The notes under the pieces were generated by a model that was not told where the DNA came from, did no database searches, and saw only the letters and a program-made list of their open reading frames with translations. 64,000 bases of DNA from Paramecium octaurelia (Eukaryota > Ciliophora > Oligohymenophorea > Peniculida > Parameciidae), in NCBI GenBank assembly GCA_905182995.1, contig CAJJDP010000117.1, forward strand, positions 257,589 to 321,588, read 5' to 3'. Numbering within the stretch: the first letter of the stretch is position 1; each line of letters begins with the position of its first letter. Positions 11,638-26,400 of the stretch are shown here, in pieces. A program made the translations under genes and the position numbers.

Positions 11638-12252
11638 TTATAAGAAATTATTCTTTACTTTTTATTTTGTTCCAAATTTTTCTTATAAAGTCTTATTCAA
11701 AATTTAATGACTATTCTTAAATAGTTCTAATTAAATTAAAATTTATGTTTAAATAATTCAAAAATTTATATTACATTCAATCCTATCTTTTTGCTTCCAT
11801 TTAAATATTCATCCCTTTCATAAATTGAAAATCTTGAGATCCTTTCATATTCAATAAAATCTCAAAACATTATTTTTAGAAATCCCAATTGATCTTCCCG
11901 CCTCTTTTGGGCACACAGACGAATACTCTTGAAATACATCAAAAATGAGTATATTAGAATACCTAAAACTCAATTATTTTGAAAACTAAATAAATTTTGA
12001 TTAGGCTTTTTTTAATTAAATAAGACTATTTAAGACTATTTATCACTTTATATAAATAAATAAAATTTTATTTAAACTATTAATGAATTCTGACTAATAA
12101 AAACGATATTTACAAATTTCAATTTTAAGTATATTTAATTCCATCATACAGAGAGAGCAGAGGGCTCTATTGAAAAGTGATTTTAAATTATCCATAAAGA
12201 AGGAGGTTAAAATGTATATATATGATAAATGAATATAAATTTCTCTATTTAA
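11638..12252. other. Intergenic spacer, putative eEF1A promoter
   Basis: 615 bp between the eEF1A start and the end of the PKA gene, both on the minus strand. Mostly AT-rich. A less AT-rich patch at about 11885-11945 allows a minus-strand mini-ORF of about 25 codons (MYFKSIRLCAQKRRED) without further support. It could be a small exon, a noncoding RNA or nothing. Confidence 0.4.
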
Positions 12253-13388
12253 TCACCATTCTAAGAAGGGATCGTCTGCGGGTTTAAGAGCGGGACTTTG
12301 TGTATCTGATTCTGGGTAGGATGAAAAATTAGAAGTGTCATTTGGTGCTCTATTAGGGTATGATATTGAAGTGATACTTGACTACTGGTTTGTAAGGAAC
12401 AGGCAATTTCTTTTGAGTAAGTAGATTCCAGTCTAGGTTACCAAACCAACGGTGATTTTTTACGTCAGCAGCGCCTGGGAGTGATAGTGAGATAAAAATA
12501 CCATTTTTTAAATTTCCATATCTTTTCGAAAGATCGGCAACAAGCAAGTGCTTTACCAAAGATTTAGCGTTTCTTGGATAGGAAATGAAAATGGTACTTG
12601 TCAAAGCTCTTGGGGAATTTGACTTTGCCCTTCAATATTTTTTGATAAATGGCCATGGGATCTTCATCGGAGAAAGGATCGATTCCTGCATTCATCTCAT
12701 AAATTAAAATTCCCAAAGTCCACCAGTCAACAGCTTTGCCATGTCCCTTATTCAATAGAATCTCGGGAGCCAAGTACTCAGGAGTACCACACAGAGTGTA
12801 GGTTCTTCCTTCGACCACTTTTGCAAAACCGAAATCTGTTAACTTGAGATATCCATCATCTGCAATCAATAGGTTTTCTGGCTTGAGATCTCTATAGATG
12901 ATGTTCTTGGAATGGAGATACTCAAATATAGAGGCCACTTAAGCACCATAAAACCTATAATAAACTCGAATGATTGCAATACGCAGCATGTTGTGTATCG
13001 AGTCTTCCGATGCTTCTTAAGTAAGTGAACAATTCTCCGCCAGAAACAAATTCTAAGACCAAATAGAGATATCTTGGGTCCTGACAGAAGCCTTCGAAGG
13101 TCACCTATTGGAGATGAGGATAGTTCGTACAATGAATGGATGTTGCAAATTTCCCAATATGGTGTTTTCATTAATCACATGATCAACTTGCTTTAGTCTG
13201 ATGATCTCAGCTTTCTTTAAGCTTTTCAAAGCAACATATTTATTTGTTTGTTTATTCCTTGCCAGTTTCACTCTACCGAAAGAGCCTAAAGTTCAGCATT
13301 ACACCAATACAATACCTGTACCCAAGGTCTAAAACACTTCATAATCTGTGAGTTTCAGCTTTTTTGGTTTAGCAAGTCCTGTACTCAT
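12253..13388 (-). CDS. AGC kinase, cAMP-dependent protein kinase catalytic subunit type
   Basis: 323 residues with six introns of 25-30 nt. It carries a complete AGC kinase core: GTGSFGRV Gly loop, YVALKSLKK with the ATP Lys, [32 protein letters not shown], then [16 protein letters not shown] with the activation-loop Thr. The [13 protein letters not shown] and KRYGNLKNG segments are typical of PKA rather than PKG or AKT. The C-terminal tail ends DDPFLEW, close to the hydrophobic FxxF motif but with Leu-Glu-Trp at the end. In Paramecium, PKA links cAMP to ciliary beat control; that role is family knowledge, not seen here. Its start is 198 bp from the divergent HMG-box gene. Confidence 0.95.
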
Positions 13389-13586
13389 CAATTTAAAGAT
13401 TTAAAATAAATTATTTTAAGCAAATTATCTACTTCTGAAATACTCGGCATTTGCAATTATTATTTTTATATCAAACACTCTTTCGAAATGTGTTATTTGT
13501 GTACGAAAACACACCAAATACCCACTAGTTATTGAATTCAAATAACTAAATTATTTATCATTAATCAGAATTAAAATTCCTTAAAC

Positions 13587-13847
13587 ATGAGCGACAAATC
13601 CAAAACCTACCAAAATGCCTTCCAAATATTCAAGGAAAGGTATTCCAAAAAGTTAAAGAAAGATAAGACATTAACTCAAAATGACATCGATGATTTAGTC
13701 CTCCAAAAATGGAAATTCCTGCCAGATGATCAAAGAGAACCATACAAAAAACGATTTGAAAAAACTAAAGTCAAATTAACTCAACAGGAAGAATAAACAA
13801 ATAATTCAGACGAAGAAAAACAACCATCAAAAAAAGTTAAACAATGA
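13587..13847 (+). CDS. Small HMG-box-like protein
   Basis: 86 residues, no intron. Residues 5-60 match an HMG-box pattern: KTYQNAFQIFKERYSKKLK, then VLQKWKFLPDDQREPYKK with the conserved Trp and Tyr, then a Lys-rich stretch. The tail is acidic and Gln/Asn-rich with a final PSKKVKQ basic cluster, which could be a nuclear signal. Single-box proteins of this size bind and bend DNA or act as chromatin accessory factors. The usual Pro-Lys-Arg-Pro entry to the box is absent, so this is a divergent member. It ends 77 bp before the convergent ACAD gene. Confidence 0.72.
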
Positions 13848-13924
13848 AATTCCCATTTACAATTACATTTCTATTTATATATAAAAATTTTCATTTAACT
13901 TATATTTGTTACAAACTGAATATA

Positions 13925-16322
13925 TCATAACTTAGCCAATCCGTATCCTTAAGCATTATTCAGATCATTGAATAGGTGATTACCATATGCAAATCTGGCA
14001 ATTTATCGTAAATGAACTTCACAAGGTCCATCCATAAATCTAATTGCTCTCGCAAATCGGAATGAAATTGCTAGAGGTTAATCTTCAGTTACTCCCTCAG
14101 CACCAAAAGCTTAGATGCATTAATCTATCATCTTTTGACATGCCTTAGGAATATGTGCCTTACATTAACTTACAGCCATGAATGTATGAAGGTGTTTGGA
14201 TCCTGCTGAATCCAACAACAACCCAGCATTAAGACTTAATAATCTGCAATTTTAAAAGGCGATCTCCACTTGTCCTAATCTCTCCTAGAATGCAGCATTA
14301 TCTTTCAATTTTTACTTAAACATAACTCTCTATTCAGCTCTACTCATCATCAAATCCAAGCATCTCCTTGTCAATCCAATCTATCTAACACAATGATGCA
14401 ATCTTCCTCCTAATAATCTACCCTATGCCATTTTAAATGCCCCTCCCAATTACCCTAGTAAGTTCTCTCTCGGCACAAAAACATTGTCGAATTCAACTTC
14501 AGCATAACTATGTGGAACATCATAGTAACTAAAGACTCCCACTTATCTCAATATCTTAATCCTGGGATTTGGCATGTCTACTATTATCATAGACTAGGAT
14601 TCCATTGGATTTGACATATCCTAAGACGACTTACCCATTATAATTCCAAACTTCACCCTTTCATCTGGGGCACTTGAGACAAACCACTTGCCTCCATTTA
14701 TTACATAACCTCCTTCGCTTGGAGTAATAGTGAATTTGAAATTATTTGGATCTGATGAAGACACATCTTTCTCAGTCATAGCAAAGAACGACTTGCATTC
14801 TCCTTCCATCAATGGTTTCAAGTACTTCTCTCTCTGATAAGGTGTTCCATATCCAATCAAGAGTTTGATGTTACCAGTCTCTGGAGCAAAACAGTTAAAG
14901 ATTTCATGAGCCAAATAACTAAGTCCCATCAATTCTGACAAGAACACATACTCTAGATTTGTGAGACCTTTCCCATACATAGGGTCAGAAATGAATAAAT
15001 TCCACAATCCAAGTGATTTAGCTTTCCTCTACAAAGCTTCTATTTCTGGGAATCCTTTATTCTAAGTAGTGGTTGGCATTACTCGTGACTTGTCTAAAAT
15101 GACCTTTTCAATAGGAAACACCTCTTCCTTCAAAAAATCCTTTATTCTGTAATAGTAACTTTTGCATCTATCAGTTACTGGCCACTTAGACCATAATGAA
15201 CTATCATTAGCTGCTCTCATCTTGATCCCATATGGATCTCCATCAGTTAGATCTAATACAATTTAGTATCCAGCTTTGGATAAAAATTCTGAATTGGACT
15301 GATACTTGATGTCTTTGGTTTGTTTAAATAGAATTTATTGATCAATGGACTTTCTCAAAATTGCCAATACTATCTGATATCGAATGTCTGGGATTGTTTA
15401 AGTTGATCTGGCTGTAAAGTATGATTTAGCAACTTCTTAAAAATTGGGAGCACCAATCAATCTTTCCACTCCTGCCCACCCATCTACATTATGTTTTCCA
15501 TTAGAATATGGGATGTAATATGGAGTCAAAAAGCTGGCGAGATCAGTAAATGCATTTCCTAATTATGCTGTCTGCCAATCTAGAATAGCTAGAATTCGTG
15601 GTTCTGTGGGATGAAATAGAACCTTAGACAATGAGAAATCTCCATGCACTAAACACAGATTGTCTAATTCAGATTTCTCTGGTAAATTCAATGGCAACCA
15701 ATATAATAAATCTTCGATATTAGTTGAAATTTTGGTCTCATTTAATTTATAATGATTATACAATTTCTAATTTACGATTTAATAGTGGCTAGTTTCTGAT
15801 TCCAATTATCCGAGTCCTAAGTAATTTAAGCTAATCGAATGTAAATGAGCTAGTGTCTTTGCCACTTCTTGGTATATCACTCTTTTTTCTTCTGCTTCCA
15901 TCCCTATCATAATTTGATCTGAAAAGAGTCTTCCCTCCATGTATTCCGTTGCGTAAAAGGGAACACCCAATATGGTTTGATCAGCACAATAAAACAAAGT
16001 TCTGGAGACTGGGAAATTCACAGCTGACAACTTCTATGCTATCACAAATTCCTTTTCTATTGAATGTCCCTATTAAATAGTAACTTATTATATACAACTA
16101 CTAGGTTGTCTTTAGATTTAGTATGGAGCACGATCTTTTTATTAGTATTTCTAAAAAATATTGATGACGAACTTACTTGAATGAAACTTTATAAATATTT
16201 TGAGCTAGTTATTACACTTCCTCTATCTAAGCTTCTTTGACTCCAAGGAAAATAAGTAATGGCGATGAAGAATTCAAATAGCTTCCCAATAAGTGAGATT
16301 TTTCAACTTCCTATATTGACAT
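13925..16322 (-). CDS. Phosphotransferase/acyl-CoA dehydrogenase fusion (ACAD10/11 type)
   Basis: 779 residues with two introns (26 and 32 nt). The N-terminal 330 or so residues are an APH-like kinase domain: VPFYATEYMEGRLF hinge region, then LVHGDFSLSKVLFH (Brenner-type HGD) and ILAILDWQTA (metal-binding D). The C-terminal 400 residues are an acyl-CoA dehydrogenase: FFAMTEKDVSSSDP, INGGKWFVSSAPDE, GRIHHCVRQIG, FGAEGVTED and a final FMDGPCEVHLRQIAR. This fusion is known from animals, plants and protists and acts on long-chain or 4-hydroxy fatty acyl-CoAs, where the kinase domain phosphorylates the hydroxy group. No obvious mitochondrial presequence is seen (MSIQEVEKS), so a peroxisomal location is possible; the C-terminus GLAKL resembles a PTS1 only loosely. 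Confidence 0.93.
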
Positions 16323-16833
16323 TAGTAAAAATAGATGATATATTTTTTTAAATCGGAATAAGAAATATAGTGACCTTGATACTCAATTAATGGAATATTT
16401 AATAATATGTAATCATCCAATTATGATGTCATATAAATATAACAAATTTATAAACATTATTTCCTAGGTTTTCTAAATTCCTATGAATCTAGTATGTTAG
16501 CAATGATAGTTATATAAAAAAAATAATTGAATATTACAAGAATATTACTTGCTCAAATTTAGTTATGATCCTATATATCATGGTACGATTACTCAATGAG
16601 TATCCTATTATTAAGAATATAACAAATCAAATTTTAATTATGTAATTTAATTTACCTTTTATAAAAAATCAGAATTGCAAGTTTAAATTCATATAATGTT
16701 GATTGAATATACAAATTGAGTATTGTGTAAATAAGTTTGGTATAATAATATTACGAATGAAATTGATGTTTTCAAATAATGTATTGAGAGAATATTAGGA
16801 ATAAATAAATTAAGTTTTTAAGCTAATTAGTTT
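16323..16833. other. Divergent intergenic region
   Basis: 511 bp between the starts of the ACAD fusion (minus) and arginyl-tRNA synthetase (plus). Extremely AT-rich; presumed bidirectional promoter with no further recognisable element. Confidence 0.6.
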
Positions 16834-18718
<1,885 letters not shown>

Positions 18719-18757
18719 GGAAACAAACATTTCATTAAAATAAATATATATTTATTT

Positions 18758-20561
18758 ATGTTCCCAAATATTTCGGTCTTAAATGAAGAGTTTGATGAAG
18801 ATTAACATCGCTAGATTGTTGCATCGTATTCTGACATTAAGAAGTTGCTTTCGCCTCCTACAGCCAAGATTTAATCTGATATTATTGTTGACAGACATAA
18901 GGCCAAATCACACACGCATGGATTAATTGAATCAAAAGGGGCTGAATAATATCTGATTAAAGTCATACAGAACAATGATTTGTCTGAAATTTAAAATCTA
19001 TTGGATGAAGCTGAAAGCATCAACATTTACACTATCACTGATCATAAGAAATACACTCTCCTACATTTAGCCGCTTATAACAACAACTTGGATACTGTTA
19101 AGTATTTATATAATATCATATCAACCCAAGGTTATTGATAAATCATGTCAAAAAGTAACACAAGCACAAATGTGTGTCAATCCTCACAGAATGGGTTAAT
19201 CAATAAACAGAGGATGGGTTCGTGGCCTTTCATTTTGCAGCCTACAGAGGAAACATCGAGATGATTTTAGAATTTGAAAAATGTGGAGCTAATCTATATA
19301 TTCGAAATGCTTAAGGAATGAATGGGTTACATCTGGCTGCTCAAGGAGATCAGCCAAAATCAGTTGTCTACTTCAAGAAAATTGGTTTCGATTTTGCCCT
19401 AAGGGATTCTAAAGGAGGGACAGCCTTACATTGGGCAGCCTACTATGGATGTGAATTGGCAGTCAATTATATAATATCCTTCACAGATCAATTATTAGAC
19501 GTCAAGGATGCAGAGGGTTTGACTGCGCTACATCTAGCAACTATGAGTGGAAATACTAGAATAGTTAAGAAATTATTGTTATCTGGAGCCAATAGAGGCA
19601 TTAAAAATAATGAAGGCTAAACTGCTGCTGAAATTGCTTAGGCCAATTCATTTACCTAAGTTTACAAAATGCTGACTGAATCCCAAAACTTTTTGGTCAC
19701 TTATTTCAGCATCAGCCAAGGATTCTAGAAAGTCAATAGAAGTAAGGATAAGATGTTTAAATTTATTGCCATGCTAGTTTACTGCTAAGGAATTACCATT
19801 TACTATCAGTTTCATTCAGATGAATCAAGTCAATATCTTTATTACTATGGAGCTTTTCAACTTTTAATTTGGTTTTTCTTTGTCCTTGTTTGGCTCAGTG
19901 ATCCTGGCAAGCAAGTCAAGAAGTAAGACAAAATTGAATAAGAACTTCTTAAAAGTCTGTATGAGATATTACAGAGGTATGATGCAAAAGACATATGTCC
20001 TGAGTGTGTTTGTGTTAAGGCTCCGAGAGCTAAACATTGTGATATTTGCAAATCTTGCGTATTAGTATATGATCATCATTGTCCTTGGGTTGATAATTGC
20101 GTAATAATTAATACTATTAATAAGATAGGATCAAACAACCATTTTTAGTTTTATGTATTTGTGTGGCTCCTTTGTTTGGATATCACTTTCACTTTAGCCC
20201 TCTAGTTTTATTTTATGATTCAAGAATTTCAAGATGATGGCATAGACGTATTCATAATCCTTTTCATACTTTCTCTGTTTTCCATCCTCATAATGCTCTT
20301 GTTTCTCTTCCCTCTTTGGTTTCTATTATACATTTAAACAATAAATTTATTAACAGGATAAACGACATATGAGAAGTAAACTTTATCATTTATGATCATA
20401 GGTATTCTTAGTCATTGAAGAACTCCAAGAGTGAGTCCACTGCTTCTGTATCTTGCAATAATTGCCTCTAGATGTGTTGCTATAATAAAATAGACAGTTC
20501 AAAGAAAAAGAAATAAAATCTGTAGTCTATGTAGTTGTTTGACTCAAATTAAAAATAATGA
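18758..20561 (+). CDS. Ankyrin-repeat DHHC palmitoyltransferase (ZDHHC13/17-like)
   Basis: 574 residues with three introns (29, 24 and 26 nt). Several ankyrin repeats occupy residues 80-300 (for example [57 protein letters not shown]). Two TM helices follow, then the Cys-rich DHHC domain ([19 protein letters not shown], then [10 protein letters not shown] near residue 427). IGSNNHFQF, two more TM helices and the TTYE motif come next. The Cys in DHHC takes the acyl group and transfers it to target Cys residues, with the ankyrin domain recruiting substrates, as in animal ZDHHC17. The cytosolic tail is Ser/Cys-rich and Lys-rich. It acts on Golgi or other endomembranes. Confidence 0.95.
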
Positions 20562-21022
20562 CTTTTAATTAATTAATTTAGAAACAATATATTACAATAT
20601 TTCATAGTAATTCAGCTTTCTGCCCAATTTATTATTTTCATATCTTTTCTATCAAAATGTATTTCCAAATAGTTACTTCTCATTTATAAGGACGCAACAA
20701 GAAAATAACAGTATACGTTTTTGACATATTTACGTTTAATAAATAGCAAACTGAGACAATCAATATGGGTCGAAAGTTTTAAGAGCACAAAAAAATTATA
20801 ATTATAAATCAATTATGAATATATTATTTAATTAATTAATAAATGTTGTCATAAAAACAGCTAATTTGATAACTTTTGTAAAAAACAGAACATTATTTCA
20901 TAATGAGTGAATAATAGTTTATGAACTTTTTGATAATTAAATTTCCTTTAAGATTTGAAATTATTTAATTTATCAGACTCCAAACTCAGTGATCAAAGTG
21001 ATATTTTAAATAAATTTAATTA
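20562..21022. other. Intergenic spacer
   Basis: 461 bp of AT-rich DNA between two plus-strand genes; no feature recognised. Confidence 0.6.
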
Positions 21023-21786
21023 ATGCAGGCATCATGTTAAATGAGTCCGAAATCGACCCCCAATAATAAATAACAATTCTAAACCTGTTTTGAATAATAT
21101 GACTCAGTGTTTTTAAGTCCTCAGACACAAACTATCCAATTACCCAAATATAAAGTTAGAACCCTTAAACCTAAAACATTTCTTGAGGGAGATCTTGCTA
21201 AGGTCAGTAAATCAAGAAATGTGCTCTCGATGAACACCTAAGAATGTATCAAATGCAAAAACGAGAAAGCAAGTATAGCCCTAAAGTTGTGCCAATGTCT
21301 AGATATTTATTATCATATCGTTTGTATCTCAGAATATGCTAATCTTCATCCTAAGTTGGGACTTAATTTGTTTCGATGCTAATTTTGTAATGATTACTTC
21401 CCTATATAAATCAATGAAAAGTATAATATTTATAAACTATCAGACTGAGCATGTAGAATTTAAGCAAAAAATAAATGTTCGTGTTCTTAATGAGCCTGTC
21501 TATGGTGTTCTCATTGGTTACGCTAGAAATTGTGGCTCTCGCTCTGCTAGAACTAGATCAGATATATCTAATTTTATTAATAATACTAATAGTTATTGAA
21601 TTATTAGTATTATTAATAATTTTCAGTAAATTTTATCATTTATGTTACTTAATCGAATATGATATCAAAGAATATAAGCTGGGACAAGAATATAATTAAA
21701 CCTTATTGGAATCCTCCATTCTCAAAGTAGTCAAACAACTCCAGTATAAAAGAGCCAAGAGAGTAATATTTGATTAATTGAATTGA
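21023..21786 (+). CDS. RING-CH (MARCH-type) membrane ubiquitin ligase candidate
   Basis: 246 residues with one 23-nt intron (GTATAATA...CAG, near 21419). A C4HC3 zinc-binding pattern occupies the middle: ECIKCKNEKAS, LCQCLDIYYHIVCIS, FRCQFCNDYF. In MARCH proteins this RING variant recruits an E2. It is followed by two adjacent hydrophobic helices (for example FLMSLSMVFSLVTLEIVAL, then a Leu/Ile-rich helix), the usual MARCH topology, and a basic C-terminal tail. The N-terminal 100 residues are Gln/Ser/Pro-rich. Expected role: ubiquitination of membrane proteins in endosomes or ER. The second TM helix is encoded over a perfect 18-bp inverted repeat. Confidence 0.82.
21574..21619. repeat. Perfect 18-bp inverted repeat inside a TM-coding exon
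   Basis: Arms at 21574-21591 and 21602-21619 are exact reverse complements, separated by 10 nt. The repeat lies wholly inside the MARCH-type gene, in codons for Leu, Ile and Val of the second membrane helix. AT-only codons for hydrophobic residues favour such palindromes, but 18 perfect pairs is long. The transcript could form a stable hairpin here. Confidence 0.9.
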
Positions 21787-21899
21787 TGACTCTGGTGTTT
21801 TTTTATTATACTACTTGGAGAATTTTATAGTCTCATCGAATTTCCAAATAATCGTTTATTTATTATATTATAATTGCTAAATAAGCTTAGCTTTACAGA

Positions 21900-22295
21900 A
21901 TGAAAACTATGAACATCGGTCCAAAAGTCTTGCTCTAATAGAATTAAGTTAGACAACAAGATGACGAAGATGATGTGCCTGATGATCCCTCTCCTGTTTT
22001 AATTAAATAAAAAATAATATAAGTCATCAAGCATAATCAACCCAGATTTGATGTCAAAGGTAGGCAAATATTTAAAGGCACTGGATATGGAATAGCTTTT
22101 GATAATTTTGTCACCGTCTGTGTATTCAATCCTGATGAGGAAGTGCTGTCAATTAAAGACACAATTTCCCAATGCACGAATATTCAAGAATAGGAGAAGT
22201 TTCACATCAAATCTAGCACCAATAAAAAAATAGAGGATTTTCATAAAGAAATAATCTTAAAATCAATTCTTAAATAAACTAAACCACATTATTGA
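21900..22295 (+). CDS. Small acidic hypothetical protein
   Basis: 131 residues, intronless as modelled. An 18-nt GTAGGC...AAG segment at about 22059-22076 could be spliced without changing frame, but is shorter than the other introns. The N-terminus has a DDEDDVPDDP acidic run. A central segment TGYGIAFDNFVTVCVFNP could be a short beta-hairpin unit; the rest is charged and helical. It follows the MARCH gene on the same strand, 113 bp downstream. I do not recognise it. Confidence 0.55.
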
Positions 22296-22439
22296 AAAAT
22301 AGTTTGAATTAAATTCTTTATTTAATGTTTTGTTATCGAAACAATTCTTATAATTTTTTATGCATATTAAACAACAAATATTATCATTATTTTTTCCCGT
22401 CTACCATTCCCTGAAAAATTATCTAAAATCAAGAGACCT

Positions 22440-22960
22440 TACATCTTTTTAGCTCCACAAATGAAGATTTCAACATTTATTATGTCTACATGTCCAATAA
22501 CAATTCTAAAATCATCTTGATTATTAGAATGTGACCTCTGAGTTCATAACAAAAAAATAAAAAATTTAGTTAATTTATTTAAATTTGATTTAGAAATTTA
22601 CGATCAAAATTATCTGAATTTTAATGAATAATATTATTTATAGACTTCTCTTTGTGATATGAAATAATAAGAATTGTGGTTAAATTAGACCTATGAGAGT
22701 AAGCATCCTAAAAAAAAAGAAATTTTTAATAATCATAATTTCTTTTAAATTTAATTTTTATATTTAATTAGCTTTCTGAATCACACTCCTTTTCCATCAT
22801 TTATAAACCTATTCCTTTCAAGTTAGCATTTACTGCACCTTGTTCTAGTAGGTAAAGTTTGATTCCTTACCTTGTTCAAGAATCTAGATCAAAAAAAGAA
22901 TCTTCATTCATATGGTCTAGAAGTCCAACTTAAATTTTGTATTTTTTTTAGTGAATATAT
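22440..22960 (-). pseudogene. Ankyrin-like relic
   Basis: Fragments resemble ankyrin repeats when read with the ciliate code. Near the 5' side, LLDHMNEDSFFDLDS is followed by a TGA and then GIKLYLLEQGAVNANLKG. Near the 3' side is LRGHILIIKMILELLLDM, close to the GHxxIVKxLLExGAD core. The single frame between them is open but AT-rich and poor in repeat features. No start codon and no intron removing the TGA was found; the TGA stands where a Trp codon would fit. It is most simply the remains of an ankyrin gene, but a short gene in another splice form is possible. Confidence 0.35.
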
Positions 22961-23408
22961 ATTTATAAACCTACTAAATTTGATAAGTAAAATAAATAAA
23001 GACTAGAGACGAGAAATTTAAGGAACTTTAAAATTCATTCTGATTCTGAATCTTATACTATAGATATTGAGTCCCTTTATTAATTAACACCCCTTTGATA
23101 TGTGACTATAGTATTGATAATTAAGCATATATATACACCAATAACAAATAACATTACCATTCTTTAGGTAGACATCAATTAAGTATCATAAAAGGTATTC
23201 TTAACTAATAATTCTTTATCAATTATAAAAAAAAATTTGCAAAATAATTAAATAATAATTTGCTCCGTACTCTAAGTTTTGATTTTCAATTCTACTTTTT
23301 AGACTTATACTTGAAGATTAAAATTATGCCAAAAGGGTATTTTTAATAAAGAATTATCTAGCATTATGATGATCATTTATAATTTAAATCTTATTAAAAA
23401 TGAATATT
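22961..23408. other. Intergenic spacer
   Basis: 448 bp, very AT-rich with scattered TGA in all frames. It lies beyond the 3' end of the giant helicase gene. Nothing specific was seen. Confidence 0.5.
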
Positions 23409-26400
23409 TCAATCTTGAGATTCTTCATCTATATGTTCATCTACAGTTTTAATGCAGTGAGAATCAAACTTATTTTGTACTTTGACTCCTGCTTATAGTT
23501 TCTACCATTTCAATTTGAGTATTTATCTGTTTCTTTCTAAGAGTTCCTATTCAGTTTTTTCAAGAGTAGAAAAACTATCTCTCCAGTTATAATATTTTTA
23601 TTTTAGCTCCTCAAAAAGTTCAACCGGAAGATTCCCATTAATTATTTCTTTTAGTAAATTTGTGGAGTTATTTAAAAGCAAATTAACAAATTAAAGATCA
23701 GCTCCTCGTAACATTTTTTATCTCAATTTCAAGAGCTCCCTAAAATTAAATAATAAAAATACTCTTAAATATTATATATCTTTATAATAAGACTTTAGTA
23801 TTCAATAAGTTTATTTTATGATTACCAATCCTTTAATTATAACTTATGGAATTATTAAAATCTTATTACTGAAGGAGATGATTTATTTTTGAATAGATTA
23901 TTTTTATTTTAATGCTAAGATTTAAATTATCTCCATTTCTTTAATAAATTTCTTCCGTTTTTTTCAATTTACTAAGCCTCTTCAAAGTAGCCTTCCCATT
24001 TATTTAAACAATCTTAGTATACTTTTTAAGAGTTTAAGTTGTGGGTACTTTATTTAATTTATATTGTAATAAGTTATTCTTCAAAATATCCTTTTATAAT
24101 TAAGACATTCATTTTATCAATCAATTCTTATTATAAATTAGGGTTCTTCTGATTAAGGCACTGATGTAACCTTTTATAATATCGATATGTGTTATTGTTA
24201 CTGAAAATTTCCAAAAGTCTTTCTTTAATTTAATCATTTAGATTCTGCAAATTTACCATAAAAATGATTAAAAGCAAATTACATTGATATTCGTAATGCT
24301 CTGAATTGCATGTTTCTATATAATACTAAAGCTATTCTATAAATTCTAATACTATTTCAGGTCTAGATAACTTAAAAAGGGGTTGATCTATATATTATTG
24401 ACACGATATAATGTCTTAATATTTTTAAGGAATAATAACTTATGATACTCCATGTTGGGCCAAAAGTAATTTGATGCCAATTCTAGTCAAATGATTCAAT
24501 GATTCATCTAAGTACATTTTTTCTTCAAAATATTAACTATATTCGATGAAGCATTCAAATGAATCTTCAATAATATCAAAATATTAGCATTCTAAAAATT
24601 CTAAATATTTTAAATAATATTATTAATCTTCTTTCTTTTTCAAATTCTATATTGTAAAAATCGCAAATGGTAAATTATCCTATAGATGTAGCAGATTTAA
24701 TGCTAAAATGATATAGCCATGTTTCTAATCTTGATTGTGTAAACCTTATTCGAATAACAGTATACTTTCATATTTTAAATAATATTTAATTTATTTATCC
24801 ATTTTATTGATTCTGCGATTTTATTATAAGAGCCATTTGTGAACAGTTCTCATATCATCAGACTTGGTGAAATTCAAAATTGAACTCTCATGATCATCAA
24901 CTGAATTTACAATACTCTTCTGTCTACTACCATAAGTGACTTTTGCATAATAATCTATGTGATCATTAACTGACAAAGTTAGATGTGGAAGTATATTCTC
25001 ATATTAATACTGAAGTCTTTATTTTAAGCATTTTAATAGGAGTTTCATTTCTTATTAGCCTTATTAACTATCTATTGCTTAAGTTAATGTGATTACTGGC
25101 TTGAAATTACAAAAGTAAGTTTTAATAATTTTGCCTAAAGCTTCAAAAGGGATTGCAATGTATTCATAAGCTATATCCATAAAGATCATTTATTCATTAA
25201 CATTTTTAATAAGTTTCGATGTTATGTGAATAATACAATATTAAGAAAAATCCATCATTAAATCTCCAGTTGGAAATGAAAATTTGAATAAGAATTCGAG
25301 TGCTTCATTAATGTTTGGGTTATTATGGACAAAAGCCAATTGATTTAAGCAATATTGTTATTGCTCTATTAGATCAATTATTAAGCTGTATTATTAATTT
25401 ATTTCAAATTTTAGAATGCCCATACTACAGAGCATACTTAATACAATTGATTCCAATTATTTGAGTTTCTCTTCATAAGTGAGATTTTCTTTATATAATT
25501 TAGAGTTATTAATTAATTGAACAATGTTGTCTTTAGTTAATAGTCTTTTGGAAGAGCATTAAATAGTAATTTCAAATTATTAATCAATTTCAATCTTATT
25601 AGATTAATTTTATATGAAGTATTATTCTACTTAAATGAAATAGTTGTATTTAATTAACTAATGCTTTTCTTAGTCTGTCAGCTAATTATTTTATCTTTCA
25701 CCTTTAACTTTTTCAATTAGGATTACCAAATCTTGAAAATTATTAAATGATTAGCATAATTGAACTGCATTCTCATAATTTAACTAATGGATTATCGTTC
25801 TCCAATAGCCTAACCCTATTAATGATTTATAACATTCTAATCCAAAACTATTGAATGAATGAAGTTGTTCTTCGTATTTAAATTTTAAATATATTGGATT
25901 AATCGATTCTAAAATATTATTGAAAGCCATTTATGCTAGCATTGATTAATCTAATAAACGTTTTCTTTTAAGATTGTTGCCAATAACCCAATTTTCTAAT
26001 TTGAAATTGTTTTTGGTCATAGGTGTATATTAGGATGCCAAAGATACTAAGTATCTCCCTAAATGTGAGGATAATTTGAATTGATTACAAACATAAATAC
26101 AGAGTTTGTAACTTTTAAACTGCTCCAAAACATCTAAAACAAAGTATACAGCTTCTATATCAAAATTCTCTAAATCATATAAAAAGTTTATCATGTGATC
26201 TAATTCTTTTTCATCTTAATTTCTAAATGAAAGTAATGCGCATTAACTTTTTTGATTTTCTAAGAGAATTTTGAATTCCTTCTTAAACTATTAAAATCTT
26301 TCAGCTAATTTCAACATAACATTATTTTTCATGAAAATATTCAGTCTTGATTTGAGAAGTGGAGTATTTGAAGGTTAATTCATCAATAAGACATTTGAAA

